From Rariglobus sp. (GTDB lineage: Bacteria > Verrucomicrobiota > Verrucomicrobiia > Opitutales > Opitutaceae), in contig JAQSWS010000001.1 of the NCBI GenBank assembly GCA_029266495.1, forward strand, positions 43,647 through 107,646: DNA of 64,000 bases. The letters run 5' to 3'. The first letter of the stretch is position 1, and every line of letters starts with the position of its first letter. Positions 1 through 8,295 of this stretch are shown here, in pieces. Made by a program: the position numbers and the translations under genes. The notes under the pieces are model-generated. The model was not told the DNA's origin and ran no database searches. It saw only the letters and a program-made list of their open reading frames with translations.

Positions 1-50
1 GGAGCTGCCCGCCCGCGTGAACGGACGGGCGGGGAGGGCGTGCGGGAAGG

Positions 51-1934
51 TTATTCCTTCACGGGCTTGGGTGCGTAGGCGGAGGGGGCGACCATTTTGT
101 AGGTCGAATTTTCGCCGAGGGCCATGCGGCCGGAATCGAAGTAGAGGATGGTGTTGGCCTCCTCGCCCTTCCACCGGCTCTTGCCCTTGTAGATACCGAA
201 TTTGAAGTAGGGCCCCTTGTCTTTGTCGTCATACCAAGTGGTGCCTTTGTAATCGAGGACGAGCTTGTCGTTTTTGTAGAGCTTGAGCCAGCCGCCTTTG
301 CCGGGGCCCTGCCAGTTGACCTCCATGACCCAGTCGGTCCACCGGCCGCGCATGTCCTCGATGGATCCGAGCTTCAGATAGTCGGACTTGGTGGTCCAGC
401 CATCGTCACCCTGGTGCTGGAGCTTCAGGTGGATGTGGCCCTTATCGATCGTAATGCAGGTGGGTGGGCCGCCATCCTTGGGGGATTCGCGTCCGGTGCC
501 CCAGCTGTGCCATTGGGTGATGATGCTGAACTGCGACTCGGCGTCGAAGTCCTTGGGCATATACATGCTCCAGCCGTAGCGGGCGATGCCGTAGGCATTG
601 GAGCGGTGGCCGGGGACTTCGGCGCGGATTTGTGCTTTGCTGAGCGCGGTTTTGACGGAGAACCTGCCTTCACGGACGGGGCCCTGGCTGGCGTCGACGA
701 CCGTGACGTTTGCGCCTTCGGCATGGCCTTGATGGGCCTGGGACAGATCACCGGTTTCGAAGTCGAGGCTGGCGGTGAGGCCGGAGGGCAGGGCCGGGGC
801 GCTGGTGGTGACCGGGGCAGCGGTGGAACCGGCGGCGGGCGCGGCCGGTGTCGAAGCGGTAAGTGTCAGCTGGTGAACGATCACGTCGGCGACGCCGATC
901 TTGGGAGAGTAGAGCCAGACCTTGAGCCATTTGGCACCGGCGGGGGCGATGCCAACCGTTTCGGTGATCTTGCCGGCGGAGGCACGATTGGATTTTTCGG
1001 TGAGCTGGACGGATTTCAGGTCACCGGGACGGTTGGGTTTTTCTTTGGAGAAGATCAACGTGAGGCCGATGCCGCCGTTGCCGGAGACGTTCGCGGAGGC
1101 GGCGTAGCGCAGGCCTTCCTGCACGGGCACCCACTGCTCAAGGCCAAGGCCGTTATCCTTGTCATTATCTTTGAATACAAGACCGCCGCCGGGCGCGGTC
1201 GCCAGGACGCGGGTGGAGCCATCACCGGGAGGGTAGGGGTTCCAGCTGTCAGGGGCGCCGTCGCCGTCGGCATCGGCGAAGGAGGGGTTTTGGAGGAGGT
1301 TGCCCGCGGGCACGGGGCCGGCGGGAATGATTGCAGACGGTGCGGCGGGAGTGGCGGCGGCCGGGGCCGGGGTTGCGGAGGGCGGGACGGCAACGGTGCC
1401 GAGCGATTCGAGTTTAAGCGATGACACGGTCACATCGGCGACGGCGGCATTGGGACTATAAATCCAAAGGCGCAGGTGTTTGGATCCCGCGGGCGCGGTG
1501 GCTTCGACGGTGATCGCGGTCTTCTCGGCCTTGGCGTTGGCCCACTGGCGTTTTTCGAGTAATTTTATCTGGCTGACCTCGGCGTCCTTGCCGGGGATGC
1601 GCGGGGTGAAAATGAGATAGACGAAGATGCCGCCAGTGCCTTGCAGCTCGACGGTGGCGCGGTATTGGGTGCCTTCGACTGCGGGGAGCCACTGGACAAC
1701 GCCAAGGCCTTGCGAAGCGCTTTGGTCGTTGAGGCGCACACCTCCGCCGGCGACGGAGGAGATGCCGTCGAAGTCCGGATAGAGTTTCCACGCATCCGGT
1801 TTACCGTCGGTATCGGCGTCGGCGAAGGTCGGATTTTTAACCGTTATGGCGGTTTGGGCGACCAGGGCCGGGAGGCCGATTGAAAGTGAGGCGAGGAGCA
1901 GTCCGCGCCGCCAGCAGGGTAGGGTTCGTTTCAT
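51..1934 (-). CDS. Secreted polysaccharide-lyase-like protein with two N-terminal beta-sandwich modules
   Basis: This is a 627-residue exported protein. Residues 1-26 form a signal peptide (Arg-rich start, hydrophobic core, LVA-Q). Two similar modules follow at about 34-176 and 215-358; each opens with NP(T/S)FADAD.DG.PD.W and probably binds carbohydrate. Ala/Pro-rich linkers (about 181-212 and 360-384) separate them from a C-terminal domain (390-612) that resembles the heparin-lyase-I-like jelly-roll family: DFETGDLS, YGWSMYMP, ITQWHSW and GPYFKFGIYKG. The same domain recurs in the protein at 8296-10236. A role in cleaving an acidic polysaccharide outside the cell is inferred; the substrate is unknown. 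An operator-like palindrome lies 61 bp upstream of the start, shared with the divergent gene beginning near 2041. Confidence 0.8.
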   Translation of the reverse strand: MKRTLPCWRRGLLLASLSIGLPALVAQTAITVKNPTFADADTDGKPDAWKLYPDFDGISSVAGGGVRLNDQSASQGLGVVQWLPAVEGTQYRATVELQGTGGIFVYLIFTPRIPGKDAEVSQIKLLEKRQWANAKAEKTAITVEATAPAGSKHLRLWIYSPNAAVADVTVSSLKLESLGTVAVPPSATPAPAAATPAAPSAIIPAGPVPAGNLLQNPSFADADGDGAPDSWNPYPPGDGSTRVLATAPGGGLVFKDNDKDNGLGLEQWVPVQEGLRYAASANVSGNGGIGLTLIFSKEKPNRPGDLKSVQLTEKSNRASAGKITETVGIAPAGAKWLKVWLYSPKIGVADVIVHQLTLTASTPAAPAAGSTAAPVTTSAPALPSGLTASLDFETGDLSQAHQGHAEGANVTVVDASQGPVREGRFSVKTALSKAQIRAEVPGHRSNAYGIARYGWSMYMPKDFDAESQFSIITQWHSWGTGRESPKDGGPPTCITIDKGHIHLKLQHQGDDGWTTKSDYLKLGSIEDMRGRWTDWVMEVNWQGPGKGGWLKLYKNDKLVLDYKGTTWYDDKDKGPYFKFGIYKGKSRWKGEEANTILYFDSGRMALGENSTYKMVAPSAYAPKPVKE

Positions 1935-1994
1935 TAGCGAGGGGAGTCGGCGTCACCGTGGCGGGTTGACGGAGGGTCGCAAAGGCTGCATGGG

Positions 1995-2006
1995 ATTACG
2001 CGTAAA
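1995..2006. promoter_or_regulatory. Putative LacI-family operator, copy 1
   Basis: The sequence is ATTACGCGTAAA, containing the perfect palindrome TTACGCGTAA. It lies between the divergent lyase gene (start 1934) and prepilin-like gene (start near 2041). It matches copies at 6447, 8141, 11627 and 12778. The central CG palindrome is typical of LacI-family sites, and the likely binder is the regulator at 11708-12757. Confidence 0.65.
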
Positions 2007-2040
2007 CTAACGGGTCATTTGCGCGACCGTCCGAGATGGG

Positions 2041-5000
2041 TTGAGCTGTGACTGCCCCCGATGTCAGAGGCGACATTACGCCCAAGCGCAAGTTTTCCCC
2101 GCAGTGATCCCACCCGCAGCATTTTTCATTGGTCCAGACCGCAAGCGTCCGCGCAGATCGCGACGCGGCGGGTTCGCCCTGCTCATCACGATCACGCTCC
2201 TGGCGTTTTTGGTTTTGCTGCTGGTTTCGCTGGCGTCGTTGACGCGGGTCGAGACGCAGGTGGCCTCCAACAGCGCGCAGCTGGCGCAGGCGCGGGCGAA
2301 CGCACTGTTCGCGCTCAACCTGGCGGTGGGGCAGCTTCAGAAATACGCTGGGCCTGACCAGGCGGTGACGGCGCGCGCGGACATCAATGCCGTGAATACC
2401 GGCAACCCTTACTGGACTGGAGTATGGGATGCGCGGCCGCCGTCAGCAGCCACGCCCACGCATGCGGCGCCGCCGGCCTCGAATGCTCCGATGGCCTGGC
2501 TGGTGAGCGGCAACGAGTCCAACGGCACGGCATTGACGCCGGAAGGGGTCGCCGTGCCCATTCCGGGTGCGGGCAACGAGAGTGTCTGGCTTCTGCAGAA
2601 GGTGCTGGGGCGTGATTTGACCAATCCGTCGCTCTTTCCCGTGGACACGAGCATTCGCCTGTCGAAGAGCCCCATCATGGTGCCGGCGAGTCAGGTGCCC
2701 GGCGCGGATGCGACCGGTGCTCCCGTCCGGGTCGGTTCTTATGCCTGGTGGGTGGGTGACGAGGGCATCAAGGCCAAGATCAATCTTGAAGATCCCTACC
2801 GCACAGCGGCGGCGGACTCCGCCGAGGCCGGATGGCGGCGGGGCGCCGCCCCGCGTCCCGATTTGCAATTGTTGGCAAAGCCCGAGTTTGCGGGTGCCTT
2901 TAGCAATCCGACGGCTGCGTTCGAAGCGTCTCGCGAAAATCTGCTCTCGTATGAGCAACTGCCCATGCTGCACGCCGATCTCGCGGCGGAGACCGCCGGA
3001 AAACAGGCGAGCGGTTATTTACACGATCTCACATCGGTCGGCTACGGCGTGCTGGCCGACACCTTGCGCGGCGGGTTGCGCCGCGATTTGACGCGCGGGC
3101 TGGCGGCGGCGCCGCTGGCCGGCTCGACTGCGGCGACCGAGATTGGCGACGGAGTGGAAGTGTTCACATTGCCCACTCCGGGGCCCTACGGGCGCACGGC
3201 ACGGCTTCCCGCCAACGCGGTTTGGACTCCCTCCACTCTTTCGAATGGCGGCACGAAAAATGGCGAACCGCTCGCACCCACGTGGAGCGAGATCCGCGCC
3301 TGGTGCGCTATCCGCGCTCCTGGCGGCAATGCGGCGATAGATCCCGTGGCCGCTCCTCTCGTCACCACGACTCGCACTGTCGCCGGAAACACGGTGACCT
3401 GTCCCACAACCACCGGCCACGCCATCATGCCCGTGGTGGTCATGCTTGAGCTCGGCTACGGCCTCGATGTGGGCGTCGACTCCCAATACCGCATCATGGT
3501 CCGGCCCCGGGTCGTCCTCATGAACCCCTACAATGTGACGCTCAACACGGCCACCTACAGCGTCATCTATCAGTCGTATGTCACCAGCAATTCCGACCTG
3601 ACCTTTACCATGGCGCTCGACGCCACCCACTCGGACAACAAGACGTATTTTCTCACGTCCGGCGCCGGCCTGGTCGCGGCCAACCCCATCAGCGGAGTGC
3701 GGCAGTTGTCTTTTAATATCAAGGATAGCTTTGGCCCCGGCGAGGTTCGGGTTTACTCGCTTCCCGCTTCCGCCACCTCTGACGTTCAGGTCAACAATGG
3801 AATCTTCGATTTGGAGCCCGGGCTCAGCACGAACAGGGCTTATCTGGCTACGGGCACCACGGCGCCAAGTTGGTATGATCCCGCCCTGCGCAAAAATATG
3901 ACTGTAACGTGGGCGAAGATCCCGGCGGACAGCCCTCGCATCGGCATAGCCTTGGGAGGCACCAGCATGAGCGCCGCCCCGGCTCCGTCGCTTGTCGCGC
4001 GCTACCTGCAGACGAGTTCCAGTATTCTTTACGGTTTGACCGGAGCTCCGTTTGGAGGCGGGAAGAACAATCCGACCGCGAAACTGGAGAGTTCCCCGGC
4101 CATCATGCCGTCGTCTCTTGAGCCTGCCCGACAGATGCGAACCGTCCGGTTCACCCTTCGTCATGCGGATCTCGATATTCTCACCTTCGCGAACAGCAAC
4201 ATGAGCACTGAGGGGGAAACCGGGGCGGGCGTGCCGACGGACAGCACCTCGGGAGAGCGATTTCTCGTGGATGGCAATCCGCGCGCCATCGTTTCGCAGC
4301 GGTTGGGCGGTCGGGACAACGTGGCCCAATACATGATGAGCACGTCCAAGGGCAGCGGCTACACCGACATCGATTATGAAGGTGCCGGAAGCGTCACTCT
4401 GGGCTTCTGGGGTAGTTCCACGGGCCCTGAGGGCTCCACTCGCGCCATCCTTTTTGACGTGCTCCGCCAAAACGAGGAGATCGTTTCGCTGGGCCGTCTC
4501 GGGCAGGTCAACTGGGGCGTGGACGGCAAGCACCCCGCCTATCCGCTGGGCAACAGTTTCGCCTCGGTTTTCTACGCATCCAACACCCCGGACTACGGAT
4601 ACGCGCTCAACGAGGCGATGTGGGACCGGTTTTTTATGTCCACCCTGCCGGTGTCGCTCGCGACGCGTCCGGCCAACCTGCCCAACTCGCGCCTCCAGTT
4701 TCACGACCCTGCCGGTGCGCCCGCCCTCGCCTCGCTGGAGGGCATGAATGGCTATCAGCTCGCCGCCACGCGCCTGATGGTCGATGGTGCGTTCAACATT
4801 AACTCGACGTCGGTCGAGGCTTGGACGGCGTTTCTAGGAAGTGTGCAGGCGGCCGACTACGCCTACCAAAGCCGTGCGGGGGCGCGCACCGACCCCGCCG
4901 TGCGCGCGTTTCCGCGCATGGTGGGCCTGCACGATCCCGATCCGGCGGCTGCGGGCCAGTCGGGCAACCTCTATGAGTGGACCGGTTACCGGCAGTTGGA

Positions 5001-5634
5001 CGCCACGCAGCTCAGGTCGCTCGCCACCCAGGTTGTCGCCGGCATCAAGGCCCGTGCCCGTCCCGCGCGCAGCCTGGCCGAGTTCATCAACCGCGACCTT
5101 TCCCAGCCGGCGACCAGCGTGCGCAATCAGGCGGGCATCGTGCAGGCGGCCATCAACACGGTGGTGAACACGGATAGTCCCGACGCGACCGGAAGCGGGA
5201 CGGGCTTGGCCAACCTCTCTGGTTTGAACACCGCGCAAACCGTTCCCACCACCTTTGGCATCGCCGACAACCCCGATGCCGCGCATGGCAAATTGCGCTC
5301 GACGGGCGCTCCGGGATTCCTGCTGCAAAGCGACCTGCTTTCCTTGCTGTCTCCGGCGATGGCCGCCCGGTCGGACACCTTTCGCGTGCGCACTTATGGC
5401 GAGGCATGCAATCCGGTCACCGGCGCGATCAACGGACGCGCCTGGTGCGAGGCAGTGGTGCAGCGCATGCCGGAGTTCGTGGATCAAGCCGACACCAATC
5501 TCAACGATCCTGCCAAGCCGACCACCGCCTTGGGCAACGCCACCGCTCCCGCGAGCACAAACGCCACCAATCAAGCTTTCGGCCGCAAATTTGTCATCGT
5601 CCAGTTCCGCTGGCTCGGCCCCGACGAAATATGA
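2041..5634 (+). CDS. Very large prepilin-like (PilX/Verru_Chthon cassette type) protein
   Basis: About 1197 residues. After a basic stretch (RRSRRGGFALL, near residue 43) comes one hydrophobic helix and a polar heptad-like segment (TRVETQVASNSAQLAQARANALFALNLAVGQLQ), as in type IV pilin-like N-termini. The rest is a long extracytoplasmic region without a recognised enzyme motif. Proteins of this plan are common in Verrucomicrobia and may belong to a pseudopilus or secretion system, but the function is unknown. The start is uncertain: no ATG precedes the pilin-like segment, so TTG at 2041 or GTG at 2104 must be used. The stop overlaps the next gene's ATG (ATGA, 5631-5634), which implies translational coupling. 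Confidence 0.7.
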   Translation: MSCDCPRCQRRHYAQAQVFPAVIPPAAFFIGPDRKRPRRSRRGGFALLITITLLAFLVLLLVSLASLTRVETQVASNSAQLAQARANALFALNLAVGQLQKYAGPDQAVTARADINAVNTGNPYWTGVWDARPPSAATPTHAAPPASNAPMAWLVSGNESNGTALTPEGVAVPIPGAGNESVWLLQKVLGRDLTNPSLFPVDTSIRLSKSPIMVPASQVPGADATGAPVRVGSYAWWVGDEGIKAKINLEDPYRTAAADSAEAGWRRGAAPRPDLQLLAKPEFAGAFSNPTAAFEASRENLLSYEQLPMLHADLAAETAGKQASGYLHDLTSVGYGVLADTLRGGLRRDLTRGLAAAPLAGSTAATEIGDGVEVFTLPTPGPYGRTARLPANAVWTPSTLSNGGTKNGEPLAPTWSEIRAWCAIRAPGGNAAIDPVAAPLVTTTRTVAGNTVTCPTTTGHAIMPVVVMLELGYGLDVGVDSQYRIMVRPRVVLMNPYNVTLNTATYSVIYQSYVTSNSDLTFTMALDATHSDNKTYFLTSGAGLVAANPISGVRQLSFNIKDSFGPGEVRVYSLPASATSDVQVNNGIFDLEPGLSTNRAYLATGTTAPSWYDPALRKNMTVTWAKIPADSPRIGIALGGTSMSAAPAPSLVARYLQTSSSILYGLTGAPFGGGKNNPTAKLESSPAIMPSSLEPARQMRTVRFTLRHADLDILTFANSNMSTEGETGAGVPTDSTSGERFLVDGNPRAIVSQRLGGRDNVAQYMMSTSKGSGYTDIDYEGAGSVTLGFWGSSTGPEGSTRAILFDVLRQNEEIVSLGRLGQVNWGVDGKHPAYPLGNSFASVFYASNTPDYGYALNEAMWDRFFMSTLPVSLATRPANLPNSRLQFHDPAGAPALASLEGMNGYQLAATRLMVDGAFNINSTSVEAWTAFLGSVQAADYAYQSRAGARTDPAVRAFPRMVGLHDPDPAAAGQSGNLYEWTGYRQLDATQLRSLATQVVAGIKARARPARSLAEFINRDLSQPATSVRNQAGIVQAAINTVVNTDSPDATGSGTGLANLSGLNTAQTVPTTFGIADNPDAAHGKLRSTGAPGFLLQSDLLSLLSPAMAARSDTFRVRTYGEACNPVTGAINGRAWCEAVVQRMPEFVDQADTNLNDPAKPTTALGNATAPASTNATNQAFGRKFVIVQFRWLGPDEI

Positions 5635-6476
5635 ACGTAGAAATTCTACACCCTGACGGTCCAAATTCTAAACGCAGTGACGCGGGTATCGTGGTCCGCG
5701 TGTTTTGGTTTATGACGGTGTTTTCCGTTTTGGCCACCTCTCTCGTGACGAGGGCCGCCGAACCCGCTCCGGCCCCGCCCAAGCCGCCGGTGGTGTTCAC
5801 CGTGATGGCATGGGACACGTTGACGGCCGAGGATACCGACCTGGTCCTGAACTACACGCTCAAGGGCAAATCGCAGCCCGTGGCGATCAGCTGGCGCAGC
5901 CAGTCACAGCCTTTCCCCTGCGACGGGGCCGGGACGCTGGTGTTCACCCGCACAGTCGAGCGCAACGGGAAAAAAACCGAGGTGCCGGTGGTCACGGCCG
6001 ACATTCCCGAAGGAGTGACCCGGGCGTTTCTCATTTTCGGACGCAATCCATCGCCTGCGCCCGGCGCACCCGCGTTTCTGGTCAGGGTGCTTAATGTGGG
6101 TTACGAGGTTTTCCCCGGCCAATCCGTGCGATTTCTCAATTATTCCAGCGTGGAGCTGGGCGGTTCGCTGGGGGAGGCGTCTTTTTCCGTGGTGCCGGGT
6201 GGTGACAGGGTGGTGCCGGCGGCGCTGCCCGAGACCAACCGCCTACTCCCGTTCAAACTGGCGCGTCGGGACGGTGCCGGCTGGAAAAAACTGCGTTCGA
6301 CCGGCCTGCCCATGACCGCGGGGCTGCGCGTGCTGATCTTCCTGATCGACGATCCGCAGCGTCCCGGGCGTCTGGAAATGGTGCTGTTGCGCGACCAAGT
6401 GGAGCCCGAGCCCGTGGTCCCTGCCGCGTCGCTGGCGCGCAATTCGGGTTTACGAGTAAACCTTAACGCGCGTTGA
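5631..6476 (+). CDS. Exported protein of unknown function, coupled to the prepilin-like gene
   Basis: This 281-residue protein starts at the ATG that overlaps the previous stop codon by four bases; the open frame extends further upstream but would run inside the previous gene. A hydrophobic segment near residues 17-40 ending in TRAAEP looks like a signal peptide or anchor, followed by a Pro/Ala-rich stretch. No family is recognised. The body looks all-beta, with alternating hydrophobic strands and no metal or catalytic motifs. The overlap suggests it is made together with the prepilin-like protein and is its partner. Its last codons contain an operator-like palindrome (6447-6462) that probably belongs to the next gene. 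Confidence 0.7.
   Translation: MNVEILHPDGPNSKRSDAGIVVRVFWFMTVFSVLATSLVTRAAEPAPAPPKPPVVFTVMAWDTLTAEDTDLVLNYTLKGKSQPVAISWRSQSQPFPCDGAGTLVFTRTVERNGKKTEVPVVTADIPEGVTRAFLIFGRNPSPAPGAPAFLVRVLNVGYEVFPGQSVRFLNYSSVELGGSLGEASFSVVPGGDRVVPAALPETNRLLPFKLARRDGAGWKKLRSTGLPMTAGLRVLIFLIDDPQRPGRLEMVLLRDQVEPEPVVPAASLARNSGLRVNLNAR
6447..6462. promoter_or_regulatory. Putative LacI-family operator, copy 2
   Basis: The sequence GGTTTACGAGTAAACC has two perfect 7-bp arms around GA. It overlaps the 3' end of the preceding coding sequence and sits 112 bp upstream of the beta-repeat protein. A second palindrome (AACGCGCGTT, 6465-6474) follows immediately and can extend into a small hairpin, with no T-run after it. Confidence 0.65.
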
Positions 6477-6573
6477 GGCTCCTGCTTCGCATCACTTCAC
6501 TTTCCACACGTTTCCTGCGCCAGCTCCGTTAAGTAGCCGGCAATATTGAATCAATCTCACCCCCGCTTCCCCT

Positions 6574-8019
6574 ATGATCACGCAAACCATCGCCCAACGG
6601 ACGTCTGGATCCTCCCGACTCCCATCTGGACTCACGACGACGAAACCCCTGTTCGGTCTTTCCTCCGCCCTCTGCGTCGCAGCGGCGTCGGCCTTCCTGT
6701 TCGCCGCACCATCCACGGAGGCTGCGACCTTCACTTATGACACGGATGGCACTACCAGTTGGGGCACTGCAACGGTTTGGGCTGGGGACATCGCTCCCAC
6801 AAGTGACTTGGACAACGTGCTCAGCTTCTCGAATACCAATGCTAGGGCTACTACCAACAACTTGGGCACTTTTCAGTTGAACAGGCTGACCATGACCAAT
6901 GGTTCAAGCGCCTCAAATGCCCAAACTCTTAGTATCGCGGGTAACACCCTCAATTTTGTGAAAAATAGCAGTGATGTATCGCCGACGCTGGTGCTTTCGA
7001 GAACCAACAGCGCGAACGTCGGGCAGACCCCAAGAATAACCATATCCGCTTCTATTACAGTCACGGATGCGCTTACCATCACCACTACGGTCGCTAGCGG
7101 ACAGGTCCTCCTTTCGGGCAATATCGCCAACAACGCAGGCATGACCTTCAATGGAACCAGCGCTGTCGGCGTCACGGTGGGAAACAATGCGAGCCCGTTC
7201 GGAGCCGTTTCCGGCGCAGGCGGAATCACTGTCAACGGTTCCTACAACGTTAATCTGGTCGGAAATAACACCTACACGGGTTTGACCGATGTGCAGTCCG
7301 GCACGCTGACGTTGAACCGTTCTGGTGGCACCATCGCGAATGCCTCGGCGGTTCGGGTGAGCGGGGGGACGCTCAATGTGGCCCAAGCCGACACGGTCGG
7401 CGCGGTCACGCTCTCAAGCGGCACCATCTCCGGCGCCGCGGTGCTCACTGGCTCCTCTTACAGTCTGACCAACACGGGCACGGTCAGCGCGGTTCTCGGC
7501 GGCACGAGCATCGCCTTGAGCAAGTCAGGCGCGGGAACCGCGACGCTTTCGGCGGTCAACACCTACACCGGCGCGACCACGGTCTCCGAGGGTGTGCTCA
7601 ACCTCGGCGTGGCCAACGCGGTCTCGGCGAGTTCCAACGTGGTGCTCTCCGGCGGCGAGCTCGAGTCGGCCTTCAGCCAGAGCTTGGGCACGTTGAATCT
7701 CACCGGGATCAGCACGCTCGACCTGTCCACCGGCGGCAGCTTTGTCTTCGCAGACAGTTCGGCCTTGGACAGCTCCTGGACCGGCACCCTCAGCATCATC
7801 GGCACGTTTACGGATGGTTTATCAGTCCGCTTCGGCACCAGTTCCGCCGGCCTTACTGCAGGTCAGCTTGGCCAGATCACCATCAACGGCCTGGAGGCTG
7901 ACATCGATCTCAACGGCTATCTTGTCGTGGCCGCGATCCCCGAGCCGTCGACCTACGCTGTTCTGGTCGGCGCGACCACGCTTGGCCTCGCCGCATGGCG
8001 CCGCCGTCGCGCGATCTGA
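6574..8019 (+). CDS. PEP-CTERM protein with autotransporter-associated beta-strand repeats
   Basis: This 481-residue surface protein has a long signal peptide (cleavage near residue 50 after STEA). The body is low-complexity Thr/Ser/Asn/Gly sequence with PATR-type repeats such as NTYTGLTDVQSGTLTL and NTYTGATTVSEGVLNLG. The C-terminus (IPEPSTYAVLVG, short hydrophobic helix, WRRRRAI) is a PEP-CTERM sorting signal, which in other bacteria is processed by an exosortase; none is seen in this window. No autotransporter barrel is present, so the repeats probably form a beta-helix held in the envelope. An operator-like palindrome upstream suggests co-regulation with the lyases. No good ribosome-binding site precedes the ATG. 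Confidence 0.8.
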   Translation: MITQTIAQRTSGSSRLPSGLTTTKPLFGLSSALCVAAASAFLFAAPSTEAATFTYDTDGTTSWGTATVWAGDIAPTSDLDNVLSFSNTNARATTNNLGTFQLNRLTMTNGSSASNAQTLSIAGNTLNFVKNSSDVSPTLVLSRTNSANVGQTPRITISASITVTDALTITTTVASGQVLLSGNIANNAGMTFNGTSAVGVTVGNNASPFGAVSGAGGITVNGSYNVNLVGNNTYTGLTDVQSGTLTLNRSGGTIANASAVRVSGGTLNVAQADTVGAVTLSSGTISGAAVLTGSSYSLTNTGTVSAVLGGTSIALSKSGAGTATLSAVNTYTGATTVSEGVLNLGVANAVSASSNVVLSGGELESAFSQSLGTLNLTGISTLDLSTGGSFVFADSSALDSSWTGTLSIIGTFTDGLSVRFGTSSAGLTAGQLGQITINGLEADIDLNGYLVVAAIPEPSTYAVLVGATTLGLAAWRRRRAI

Positions 8020-8041
8020 GGTTTCCGGATCCGAAGACACT

Positions 8042-8078
8042 GCCCGGGCGCGCGGTTGATCCGCCGTCCGGGTTTTTT
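8042..8078 (+). terminator. Rho-independent terminator
   Basis: A GC-rich imperfect hairpin (outer CCCGG/CCGGG, inner GCGG/CCGC around TTGAT) is followed by TTTTTT, 23 bp after the stop of the beta-repeat protein. Confidence 0.75.
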
Positions 8079-8140
8079 GTGTCCGGCGGCGGAGGTCGCT
8101 GCGATCCCCATCCTGATTGATCATGCGGGCAAAGAGTTTT

Positions 8141-8156
8141 GATTTACGGGTAAACC
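8141..8156. promoter_or_regulatory. Putative LacI-family operator, copy 3
   Basis: The sequence GATTTACGGGTAAACC has inverted 6-bp arms TTTAC/GTAAA around GG. It lies between the terminator of the upstream gene and the second lyase, 140 bp before its chosen ATG. Confidence 0.6.
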
Positions 8157-8295
8157 GCCACCTCCGTTGATCGCGGTCTAAAGCGGGTATTCGGTTTAGC
8201 ACTACGGTTTCGGTCTTCCGGAGCCGGAGGAGAAGGTCTCGGCGATCATCATGAGCCTGAGATGCACTCCTGCTTTACCCCAACCCCATAAGCCC

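Noticed and set aside
3019..4704. 561-residue open frame on the minus strand inside the prepilin-like gene
   Set aside because: It is opposite a longer frame with a pilin-type N-terminus and coupled neighbour, and its product is Arg/Gly-rich with no family; it is a GC-driven shadow.
6574..8019. Classic autotransporter
   Set aside because: The protein ends in a PEP-CTERM tail and has no C-terminal beta-barrel.
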